From positions 1-6,793 of the forward strand of contig CAAFWR010000119.1 in the NCBI GenBank assembly GCA_900766745.1: DNA of 6,793 nt. Direction: 5' to 3'. The stretch comes from Methanobacteriaceae archaeon. GTDB lineage: Archaea; Methanobacteriota; Methanobacteria; Methanobacteriales; Methanobacteriaceae. How positions within the stretch are numbered: the stretch's first letter is position 1; each line of letters starts with the position of its first letter. The notes beneath the pieces were generated by a model. The model was not told where the DNA came from, made no database searches, and saw nothing but the letters and a program-made list of their open reading frames with translations. Below, piece by piece: positions 1 to 6,050 of this stretch. The translations under genes and the position numbers were made by a program.

Positions 1-53
1 ACTTTCGTGTTTTTACTTAACTAAACTAAGCATCACCTAAGATAATGTTTTGT

Positions 54-260
54 CTTTTATAAGTATATTAATCTTCTTATAAAGTATATCTTATATAAGA
101 AGACGTAGGTTAATTTATTCAACTTGAAATAGTTTGTATTATGTAAGTTTATATAGTAGTAGTTCTTATAGAAAAGTAATACAGTTCTATGCAATCAAAC
201 TAAAAGGTTCTTATAGAAAAGTATTGTGTATTCCCTATGCCAAAGTAAAAGGTTCTTATG
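54..260. repeat. Iterated TTCTTATA-type repeat array (possible Tn7-like end / TnsB sites)
   Basis: A 17-base block, GTTCTTATAGAAAAGTA, occurs exactly at 162-178 and 207-223, and its first eight bases recur at 252-259, giving a strict 45-bp period. Both full units also end in TAAAAG. A related copy, TTCTTATAAAGTATAT, lies at 74-89, and the inverted core TATAAGAAG lies at 94-102, so 73-81 and 94-102 form an inverted repeat with a 12-base spacer. A weaker copy (TCTTTTATAAGTATAT) lies near 53-68. The array sits just beyond the 3' end of a TnsC-like gene. Tn7-family ends carry several short transposase-binding sites, so a transposon end is the favoured reading. Replication iterons are the alternative. 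The outer boundary is not resolved. No gene is visible in positions 1-303. Confidence 0.55.
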
Positions 261-273
261 CCTTGGTGAGCAT

Positions 274-305
274 AAAAAAACAAAGAAACACAAAGTCTCT
301 TTGTT
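274..305 (-). terminator. Rho-independent terminator after the TnsC-like gene
   Basis: Read on the minus strand, AACAAAGA (305-298) pairs with TCTTTGTT (286-279), giving an 8-bp stem with an 11-base loop. A run of T residues (280-274) follows. The stem includes the stop codon of the TnsC-like frame, so this is that gene's own terminator. It also suggests that no co-transcribed TniQ/TnsD gene followed it. Confidence 0.7.
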
Positions 306-1434
306 AGTTATCATCTGTAATGTAATCACAGATGTTCTTCGATGCAGGAGTTCTTCTTGTAGCCTTTCTCTTTGGCTTTACAGGCTCCTCATTTAGAATG
401 GCGATCACCTGTTTAGCTACTTCATGTGGTTTCAGACGATGATTGACATCTTCTTCTAAAACCATTCGAGTTGCTCTGCCGATTGAGTCAGAGTCAAACT
501 CTACATAGATTTCACGTACCAAGTCGATGACCTTTGTCATCATCTTGCTCTCATAAACCATGTTGCTGATGTTGGATTCAGGCATTTGATATTTGTTCTT
601 CTCTTCCTCAGCAATCGTAAGAATACGTTCATCTTCAAGTTCTTCAGTTCTTGCTTGATTAACAATGTCAATAGCACCTTTCAACTGTTTGAAATGCTTG
701 TTGTTAACACGCACAATGAACTTCTTGTCGATGGTCTCAATCTTCCCTTTGGACTTGCTATCAAGGTATTCCAGCATGATCCATTTGTACAACCAAATCA
801 GCATGTTAATGATACCGCCTGAGCACTCATACAAAGTGTCTGAAAGTTCCTTAGACCATTGAATCGGTGTATCCAGCCATTGCCAAGTCAAAAGCATATT
901 CACCAGCATGTTGAAATAATCCTTGTCAGTCGTATATGCAGAAGAGTCAATGAAGTCACCTGCTCTACGTGCATTTCTAAGCATTGTAAACAGCTTCTTG
1001 TAGGCTTCATCTGTTCCAACTACACTCAAGGCTACCTTTGTCTTGTTGACGATGCCTAACAGACCTTCATAGCTGTTTTCTCTATTGGTATTGAAGTCGA
1101 TAAGTTGGATTTCGTCCATAACGATGGTTCCAATCGAGAACATTTCGATAAGCTGGCAGACTTTTAATTGCTTGTCTGCAAGGCTTTTGCACTTCTTGTT
1201 AATCATGACTTCATAGATAGGTTCGGGATTTCCTAAAGCATTATCAATGGCTTCTCCAATCTGTCTATACAAGGTTGAAAAGTTGCTGTTTGGCATACAA
1301 CTTACTACCAGATATGTAATCTGTGGAATCGAAGTTCCTGGATCTGGATGGTGCATGATTACCTGTGGGATATTATCAAACAACTGCTTTAACGAAGTAG
1401 GATAAACAAATGGACATAAAAAAAAGACCAACAA
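304..1434 (-). pseudogene. TnsC/TniB-like AAA+ transposition ATPase, 5'-truncated (no Walker A)
   Basis: In Tn7-type transposition, TnsC (TniB in relatives) is the ATP-dependent regulator that links target selection to the transposase. Visible here are the segment that normally follows the P-loop helix (residues 20-50, with QITYLVVSCMPN), a Walker B strand ending in MDEIQ (106-110), a sensor-1-like strand ending in VVGTDE (138-143) and an ARRAG arginine-finger-like motif (155-159). A basic tail (KPKRKATRR) ends the protein. No GxxGxGK[ST] P-loop is present, and reading further upstream in frame gives only antisense sequence of the DUF4065 gene. The first in-frame start is a TTG inside that gene's terminator stem (1418-1450), so the junction at about 1417 looks like a recombination breakpoint. 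Downstream methionines exist, so a truncated product cannot be excluded. Family assignment is fairly sure; loss of ATP binding is inferred from the missing motif. Confidence 0.72.
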
Positions 1435-1450
1435 CGAAATCGTTAGTCTT
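1418..1450 (-). terminator. Rho-independent terminator of the DUF4065 gene
   Basis: On the minus strand, AAGACTAACGA (1450-1440) pairs with TCGTTGTTGGTCTT-type sequence ending at 1424. The stem is 11 bp with two wobble pairs and a TTTCG loop, followed by eight T residues (1425-1418). It begins at the DUF4065 stop codon. It ends where the TnsC homology begins, so it would block read-through into the remnant. Confidence 0.85.
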
Positions 1451-1961
1451 AAATAGACGATGAATTTCCATATATCAGTTTTGGTTGTTTCTGATAATAT
1501 TCGCCAATTTTAGAACACTTTATTTCCTGATTTAAAGGAGTGGTTTTCCAAGGAGCTTCTTTGCGTGTCTTTTTCGAGAGTTCAAGTGGATTTGTTATGT
1601 TCAAATACGAATCAGCTACATTTCTAATTATCCTTTTAATTGTGTAATCAATTTCTACTGGTTGAGTGTAATTCATTCTTAATGTTTTACTGTCAAGTTT
1701 TATAGTGTTATAACCGTCTTGATTTGGGATATCATTTCTACCATATTCTTCATAATAACGATATGCTTCAGGTACAGCTGGACCGAATTGCCAAGCAACG
1801 ATTTTTGAATTGAAGCAATTTCTTCCAGTTTCAACCAATGTTGCAGCCTGTACATAATATAACAGCTTCTGTAATTTCAAGTTGTTAATAGGGTGATTGA
1901 TTTGATTTGAATAGTTTATGATATACGACGATACGTCAATTACATTGTATTCTGGCATCAT
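1449..1961 (-). CDS. DUF4065 (Panacea / SocA-like) domain protein
   Basis: This 170-residue protein has the two hallmark stretches of the DUF4065 family: NLKLQKLLYYVQAA (27-40) and AWQFGPAVPEAYRYYEEYG (56-74). The family includes the proteolytic adaptor-antitoxin SocA of Caulobacter and the Panacea domain of many toxin-antitoxin operons; phage and mobile-element copies are common. Members usually act through protein contacts, and no catalytic residues are claimed here. The ATG at 1961 is followed at once by a second ATG, with AAGGAGA a few bases upstream. The length is normal for a stand-alone domain. No toxin gene sits beside it: the leftward neighbour is a TnsC remnant and the rightward neighbour is divergent. 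It may therefore be an orphan antitoxin, an anti-defence protein or a regulator linked to the operon. Family call firm; role unknown. Confidence 0.85.
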   Translation of the reverse strand: MMPEYNVIDVSSYIINYSNQINHPINNLKLQKLLYYVQAATLVETGRNCFNSKIVAWQFGPAVPEAYRYYEEYGRNDIPNQDGYNTIKLDSKTLRMNYTQPVEIDYTIKRIIRNVADSYLNITNPLELSKKTRKEAPWKTTPLNQEIKCSKIGEYYQKQPKLIYGNSSSI

Positions 1962-1976
1962 TATCTCCTTTTCTTT

Positions 1977-2005
1977 ATTTTACAATCTCATTTTCACAGT
2001 TGCAA
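1977..2005 (-). promoter_or_regulatory. Sigma-70-type promoter of the DUF4065 gene
   Basis: On the minus strand, a -35 box TTGCAA (2005-2000) is separated by exactly 17 bases from a -10 box TAAAAT (1982-1977), which lies 16 bases ahead of the start codon. Transcription would therefore begin close to the AAGGAG site. Confidence 0.6.
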
Positions 2006-2006
2006 A

Positions 2007-2028
2007 TAACCATTTCGTCATATGGTTA
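2007..2028. promoter_or_regulatory. Operator-like palindrome between divergent genes
   Basis: TAACCAT (2007-2013) and ATGGTTA (2022-2028) form a perfect 7-bp inverted repeat with an 8-base spacer. It lies just upstream of the -35 box of the DUF4065 promoter and about 30 bases before the start of the radical SAM operon. Spacing and symmetry fit a dimeric repressor site that could control both directions. No plus-strand promoter stands out; TTGCAA (2000-2005) with TATGGT (2021-2026) at 15-base spacing would overlap the palindrome but is weak. Confidence 0.45.
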
Positions 2029-2056
2029 ACTGTATATTAGAAGGAGCTTAAAAAAT

Positions 2057-3262
2057 ATGAGAATTGATGAATTTATTGAATATTTTCTGGATATTCCTGT
2101 AAGTATCAATAACTTATACGGGGATCCATTCTTCCCTACACAGATTGAAAATACCTTTAGCAAGCTTGATGAATTGCAAAAAGATGGTCATAAGGGTATC
2201 GTTTCAATCATTACAAAAACAGAAATCACAAATCAGATAGCTTCAAGATTAAGTCAATATACATCGTGCCTGAATCTTATTGTTCTAGTAAGTATCTCAG
2301 AGCTTCCGTTTGAAATCGAAAAAATTAAAGGATTCAGATACAACACATTAAAACTATGCAACGAATATAACATCCCTTGTCTTGCTTATGTTCGGCCTTT
2401 TATTCCTAATGAAAATACAAGCCCTGAAACAATCGACACAATTTTCCGAAATATTAAAAATGCTGGAACTAATGTCGTTGTCGTATCTGGGCTTCGCGGC
2501 GGTGATGATATTTTAAAGAATCTGGATATCAAGCCTGAAGAATTCGATAAATGGAGTATGCGAGTGAAGATTATTCCGGCAGAAGTAAGAAAAGCCTTAG
2601 AAGAATGTCGTGAAAAATACGATATGACCATGTTTGAAAGAACAAGCTGTGGAGTAACCTACGTGCTTGGCAAAGTACACAGTTACAACCCGTATTATGC
2701 ATCACCACAGCTGGCAAGATGTGGTCGATGCCCTCTGAAAACATCCTGTTTTGATAAACAGTTTAAATTCGTGCCAAGTGAAAAGGATTTAGAGTTAGTG
2801 CGACTTCTTGGCTATAACGCCGATATTGTAAACGGTGGACACTTTGAACTTTGCAAGACAGACCCTGCTAAACGTACAGAATGTGTAAGTTGCTGTACAA
2901 GCTGTTTCAGACTTGAAAGGACAGCTATCAAAATTCAGCACTTTGATGACCAGAAAATCTGCCTTGGAGATATTGGATTACTTCGTCTTTTGACAAAGAA
3001 ACTTGTTTTCTGTAAAGGTGTAATTGACTCTGGAGATTCTACGATTGCTCACCCTAAGAATCCGTTTTTAGCCGACAGTAATTTGTACATTCTAAACTCT
3101 TGGAGTTCCTTTTCAAGAAACACAGGAAATTGTTATAGATGCTCATACTGTATCGTCCCAACATTTAAAAATCTAAATCAGGAATACGGAGCTTCGCCAA
3201 GGAAAGTTGGAAAAGCACTCGTAAGAAAACTTCAAGAAAAAGGGGTGATTTTCGATGAGTAA
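2057..3262 (+). CDS. Cysteine-rich radical-SAM-related barrel protein, cluster motif at C-terminus
   Basis: This 401-residue protein starts at ATG 2057 with AAGGAG at 2041-2046. Residues 14-150 read like strands 2 to 6 of a radical SAM half-barrel: a YGDPFFP loop (21-27), GIVSIITK (47-54), LIVLVSI (74-80), a segment ending in LAYVRPFI (109-116) and VVVVSGLRGGD (140-150). There is no cluster motif before them. Cysteines then come in groups: C198/C222/C225/C231, C266/C276/C279/C280/C283 and C359/C362/C365. The last group, in CYRCSYC, follows a strand-like YILNSWSS (344-351) and resembles the radical SAM start (strand 1 plus CxxxCxxC) with one residue fewer. Two readings fit: a circularly permuted radical SAM enzyme with auxiliary Fe-S clusters, or a partner subunit that has lost SAM chemistry. 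The barrel resembles the next protein: residues 94-114 align without gaps to 142-162 of that protein. First gene of a three-gene operon. Substrate unknown. Confidence 0.7.
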   Translation: MRIDEFIEYFLDIPVSINNLYGDPFFPTQIENTFSKLDELQKDGHKGIVSIITKTEITNQIASRLSQYTSCLNLIVLVSISELPFEIEKIKGFRYNTLKLCNEYNIPCLAYVRPFIPNENTSPETIDTIFRNIKNAGTNVVVVSGLRGGDDILKNLDIKPEEFDKWSMRVKIIPAEVRKALEECREKYDMTMFERTSCGVTYVLGKVHSYNPYYASPQLARCGRCPLKTSCFDKQFKFVPSEKDLELVRLLGYNADIVNGGHFELCKTDPAKRTECVSCCTSCFRLERTAIKIQHFDDQKICLGDIGLLRLLTKKLVFCKGVIDSGDSTIAHPKNPFLADSNLYILNSWSSFSRNTGNCYRCSYCIVPTFKNLNQEYGASPRKVGKALVRKLQEKGVIFDE

Positions 3263-4127
3263 TACAAGAATTGTATGTCCAGTAAACTGTAAATACTGTA
3301 TGGCATCAAAAATCAATAAGAGAAGCGAATACTGGCTTGCTGGAGATAAAATAGGGATGAATAAAAGCTGTGTTTTTGTAAACCGATTTCCTGACGATCC
3401 TGCTTTAAAAGATATGGATATTATTCCTTGGAATTTGTTCAATGGTGAATATCTTGGGTTTCAAGGAATTACGGATTGTTTCTGGAATAAATATTTAGAC
3501 GATTTAAAATGGCTTGCTGAGTATATTCCTCAATCAAGTATTAAAAAGCTTGTACTTGTTAGCAAGATTCCTGTAACAGACGAACAAATTTCCATTCTGA
3601 AAAAGCTTCAAGACAGAGTCGTAGTAATCTACTCTATTACAGGAACAGACGCTCTTGAAAATACAACAACAGCAAGTCGTCTTGAATCTATTCGAAAACT
3701 CAAAGAAAACGGAGTAGACGTACTTCCTATCGTTCACCCTTATATTCACGGATACAGCGATTTGAGTTCATTTGAACTCTTGAAAAAGATCGGAATTAAA
3801 TACGTATCATGGAAAGGATTTCGATACAATCCTGAAAATATGTCTGAACTAAGCAAATACATTCCACAAAATATTCTGGATATGTATTCAGGTCAAAACG
3901 AAGACGAAATTCTCATTGGCTCAAATTATATTCAGGTAGAAGCTGAAAAATACGGTTTAACTTATGTTGACTTGAAGAAATATATCCAAAAGCCAAACAG
4001 TGTCAAAGGAATTTCAAAAGAAGAAGCCGAAAAGGAAGTTCGTGAACTTGCTAAACACGTTGTTTTTTCAACATCAAACAAATCAACAGAAGATGTTATT
4101 GAATATGCGATCAACAGAAGATTGTAA
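3255..4127 (+). CDS. Compact radical SAM protein (CX3CX2C)
   Basis: This is a 290-residue protein with the canonical radical SAM signature C8-P-V-N-C12-K-Y-C15, which binds the [4Fe-4S] cluster that cleaves S-adenosylmethionine. The motif lies almost at the N-terminus, leaving very little sequence for a first barrel strand. Later features are NGE (63-65), a loop with GITDCF (71-76) like the xTDPY loop of spore-photoproduct-lyase-type enzymes, and barrel strands KLVLVSK (98-104), VVVIYSI (122-128), VDVLPIVHP (154-162) and KYVSWKGFR (182-190). I see no extra cysteine cluster for a SPASM or twitch domain, so auxiliary clusters, if any, would come from the partner. The ATG at 3255 lies inside the end of the upstream gene (ATGAGTAA overlap), preceded by AGGGGTG, which implies translational coupling and near-equal amounts. 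The reaction is not predictable from the sequence. Radical SAM membership is sure. Confidence 0.88.
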   Translation: MSNTRIVCPVNCKYCMASKINKRSEYWLAGDKIGMNKSCVFVNRFPDDPALKDMDIIPWNLFNGEYLGFQGITDCFWNKYLDDLKWLAEYIPQSSIKKLVLVSKIPVTDEQISILKKLQDRVVVIYSITGTDALENTTTASRLESIRKLKENGVDVLPIVHPYIHGYSDLSSFELLKKIGIKYVSWKGFRYNPENMSELSKYIPQNILDMYSGQNEDEILIGSNYIQVEAEKYGLTYVDLKKYIQKPNSVKGISKEEAEKEVRELAKHVVFSTSNKSTEDVIEYAINRRL

Positions 4128-4144
4128 AAGGAGTGGTAAAGTAT

Positions 4145-5386
4145 ATGTCAACTAACGGAAAGTTTTTCTATGAATATGATTCATCAAATATTTATTTAGA
4201 TAATGGAGCTTCTACACTTTCTTTGAATTGTGTCAAAAAAGCTGGGGATGAATTTCTTCAGCATTATGGTTCAGTTCACCGAGGTGCAGGATACAATTCT
4301 TATATTTCAACAAAAAAATACGAGGATTCTCGTGATTATATTCTAAATATGATTCATGGAGCTGAAAATGATTGTTTAGTGTTCACAGCGAATACAACAG
4401 ATGCAATCAATAAGTTCGCTCTTATCTATCCTTTTAAAGAAGGGGATAAAGTTCTTGTTTCAGATGTAGAACATACATCTAATTTTCTTCCTTGGAAAAA
4501 GCACGCAGAAGTTGTTACGTTAAAAACGAGAAATTTTAAAGTATGTCCAGAAGATGTTGAGAAAGCTCTTGAAGATGATAAGAATATTACAGTAGTTGCT
4601 CTTGCGGCTGCTTCGAATATTACTGGATATATTCTGGATTTTAAAGCTATCTATGAAATTTGCAAGAAACATAATGTCTTGTTTTTTCTGGATTGTTCTC
4701 AGTATGCTCCCCATTCTTTGCCTGATTTGAGATACTGCGATATGCTTGCATATTGTGGACATAAGATGTGTGCTCCGTTTGGATGTGGAATTCTTGCAGG
4801 ACGCAGGAAGTATCTAAATTATGAAGGAGAATCATTAACAGGCGGTGGAAATGTATTGTATGTGGATGAAAATGGAATTCCTATTTACAAAGGCCTTCCG
4901 TGGATTCACGAAGCAGGAACACCAAACGGGATCGGGGCTGTGACAATGGCAAGAGCTCATAAGTTTTTATTTGAAGAAATTGGTGAGGAAAAACTGGAAG
5001 AACATACAAGAAAATTATTGAGAGCTATCAAGGATGTAACACCGATGCTTCGAGAAGCTGGCTATAATGTGTATTTTTCTGAAGATGATAAGATGCGTAC
5101 TCCGATTCTTATCGTAGACAATGCAAAAAAGTCTAACAAGCAAACGGTAGAGGAATTGAACCGACCTTGCGGAGAATATGATAAGAATGTATTCGTTCGT
5201 GAAGGTATCTTTTGTGCGTATCGTGTCATGGAAATTTTGAGACCCGAATTAAAAAACGAGCCGAAAGTTGTCAATGGAAAGTTAAATGAAGGTTACTCTC
5301 TGATTCGTTTGTCAGCTGGATTTATCAATGACCCAGAAGATATCTGGTATGCGGCGGAAAAGTTGGCGAAAATTAACCAGAATTAA
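4145..5386 (+). CDS. SufS/CsdA-like PLP cysteine desulfurase
   Basis: Class V aminotransferase-fold enzyme expected to remove sulfur from cysteine as an enzyme-bound persulfide. Starting from the ATG at 4145 (413 residues), the landmarks are LDNGAST near 18-24, SVHRGAG (43-49), the PLP-stacking histidine in EHTSNFLPW (H110), SNITG (157-161), LDCSQ with PLP-contacting D183 and Q186, the Schiff-base lysine in CGHKM (K207), GTPNGIG, the persulfide cysteine in GIFCAYR (C357) and the arginine in IRLSAGF. The short C-x-A loop and the H/K/C set fit the SufS/CsdA branch better than IscS/NifS. A GTG at 4133 in the same frame overlaps the AAGGAG site (4128-4133), so the ATG 11 bases after that site is preferred. 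The enzyme could supply sulfur for a product or rebuild Fe-S clusters in the two upstream proteins. No SufU/SufE-type acceptor or other suf gene is present, so this is not a housekeeping operon. Confidence 0.9.
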   Translation: MSTNGKFFYEYDSSNIYLDNGASTLSLNCVKKAGDEFLQHYGSVHRGAGYNSYISTKKYEDSRDYILNMIHGAENDCLVFTANTTDAINKFALIYPFKEGDKVLVSDVEHTSNFLPWKKHAEVVTLKTRNFKVCPEDVEKALEDDKNITVVALAAASNITGYILDFKAIYEICKKHNVLFFLDCSQYAPHSLPDLRYCDMLAYCGHKMCAPFGCGILAGRRKYLNYEGESLTGGGNVLYVDENGIPIYKGLPWIHEAGTPNGIGAVTMARAHKFLFEEIGEEKLEEHTRKLLRAIKDVTPMLREAGYNVYFSEDDKMRTPILIVDNAKKSNKQTVEELNRPCGEYDKNVFVREGIFCAYRVMEILRPELKNEPKVVNGKLNEGYSLIRLSAGFINDPEDIWYAAEKLAKINQN

Positions 5387-5715
5387 AGTGACGTATTTTC
5401 TTGTTGCATTAAAGAATTTTTCGTGTTATCATTAAAGCGTGATATGAGCTAGTGTATTTGTACATCATCTCATGATCATAGACATGCATCTGGTTTTGCG
5501 TATTTTATACGTATTTGAAGGCGAGCCTGCCCCCTTTGAGGAGAAAAAGCCCGCGGTAGAAAGCATGAGCCTACCACTTCTCTTTTGTAATGGCATTAAT
5601 GTCATTGTTTTTCTTCTTTACAATCTTTTTCAAAAGGTTGACTACACAACATTTGCATAAAATAAAGCGAGGTGAATAGCCTGCTTTCCAACGTACTCGT
5701 AAATGTTGTGCTTAC
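5387..5715. other. Gene-free spacer with hairpins between operon and tRNA array
   Basis: I see no convincing gene in these 329 bases; the open frame at 5472 has no ribosome binding site and no recognisable domain. A nested hairpin spans 5441-5477: GATATGAG pairs with CTCATGATC (one bulge), enclosing TGTA (5453-5456) paired with TACA (5461-5464). A second, CGTAT-TTT-ATACG, lies at 5499-5511. A third, GGTAG (5555-5559) with CTACC (5571-5575), is followed by ACTTCTCTTTT and may be a weak terminator for the operon. Confidence 0.5.
5638..5666 (+). promoter_or_regulatory. Possible promoter of the tRNA array
   Basis: TTGACT (5638-5643) is a good -35 box 73 bases before the first tRNA. A -10 element is less clear: AATAAA (5661-5666) sits at the ideal 17-base spacing but lacks the final T, while TAAAAT (5658-5663) is a better match at only 14 bases. 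Confidence 0.35.
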
Positions 5716-5791
5716 GGATTCATAGCTCAGTAGGTAGAGCAAACGGCTGTTAACCGTTAGGTCGAAGGTTTGAGCCCTTCTGAGTCCGCCA
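5716..5791 (+). tRNA. tRNA-Asn(GTT)
   Basis: Full cloverleaf: acceptor GGATTCA pairs with TGAGTCC, D-stem GCTC/GAGC, anticodon stem AACGG/CCGTT with loop CTGTTAA (anticodon GTT at 5749-5751), T-stem GAAGG/CCTTC, and encoded CCA (5789-5791). The T-loop is TTTGAGC, with T where the nearly invariant C56 is expected, a mild sign of decay. Confidence 0.93.
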
Positions 5792-5795
5792 TCAT

Positions 5796-5871
5796 TGGGA
5801 TGTAGCCAAGTGGTAAGGCACCAGACTCTGAATCTGGCATTTCCTTGGTTCGAATCCAAGTGTCCCAGCCA
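5796..5871 (+). tRNA. tRNA-Gln(CTG)
   Basis: Acceptor TGGGATG pairs with TGTCCCA. The anticodon stem is CCAGA/TCTGG with loop CTCTGAA (anticodon CTG at 5828-5830), the T-loop is TTCGAAT, and CCA is encoded. It starts five bases after tRNA-Asn and shares much of its sequence with the second Gln tRNA at 6412. CTG is the rarer Gln isoacceptor in AT-rich Bacillota. Confidence 0.94.
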
Positions 5872-5877
5872 ATATTT

Positions 5878-5954
5878 CGGAATGTAGCTTAGCTTGGCAA
5901 AGCACTTGTTTTGGGAACAAGGGAGCACAGGTTCAAATCCTGTCATTCCGACCA
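5878..5954 (+). tRNA. tRNA-Pro(TGG)
   Basis: Acceptor CGGAATG pairs with CATTCCG, the anticodon stem is CTTGT/ACAAG with loop TTTGGGA (anticodon TGG at 5912-5914), the T-loop is TTCAAAT, discriminator A, and CCA is encoded at 5952-5954. It has all the landmarks of a functional gene. Confidence 0.94.
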
Positions 5955-5957
5955 AAT

Positions 5958-6033
5958 GCCGACTTAGCACAATTGGTAGTGCGACTGACTTGTAATCAGT
6001 AGGTTGCGGGTTCGATTCCTGCAGTCGGCACCA
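5958..6033 (+). tRNA. tRNA-Thr(TGT)
   Basis: Acceptor GCCGACT pairs perfectly with AGTCGGC, the anticodon stem is ACTGA/TCAGT with loop CTTGTAA (anticodon TGT at 5991-5993), the T-loop is TTCGATT, discriminator A, and CCA is encoded at 6031-6033. It lies three bases after tRNA-Pro, so both probably come from one precursor. Confidence 0.95.
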
Positions 6034-6050
6034 GTTTTGATTTTCAAGGT

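Noticed and set aside
162..259. CRISPR array
   Set aside because: Repeats are short, imperfect and AT-rich with non-unique spacer-like parts sharing bases; there are only two to three units and no cas genes.
586..1059. Three plus-strand open frames opposite the TnsC-like gene
   Set aside because: They are antisense shadows of a recognisable protein family, with no ribosome binding site or domain.
4133..4144. GTG at 4133 as start of the desulfurase
   Set aside because: It overlaps the AAGGAG ribosome binding site; the ATG at 4145 has correct spacing and family homology begins later.
2386..5274. Several minus-strand open frames opposite the three operon genes
   Set aside because: Each is fully antisense to a well-supported gene and has no family features.
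4145..5386. DndA of a DNA phosphorothioation system
   Set aside because: No DndB, DndC, DndD or DndE partner is present, and the short loop around the active cysteine fits the SufS/CsdA branch rather than the IscS/NifS-like DndA.
5472..5660. 62-codon plus-strand open frame as a peptide precursor for the radical SAM proteins
   Set aside because: It has no ribosome binding site, no leader/core layout and overlaps hairpins in the spacer; nothing supports translation.
5602..5970. Minus-strand open frame of 122 codons over the first tRNA genes
   Set aside because: It is antisense to tRNA-Asn, tRNA-Gln and tRNA-Pro; phrases such as GFEPVLPCSQNKC and HLDSNQG are the well-known false peptides made by translating tRNA genes.
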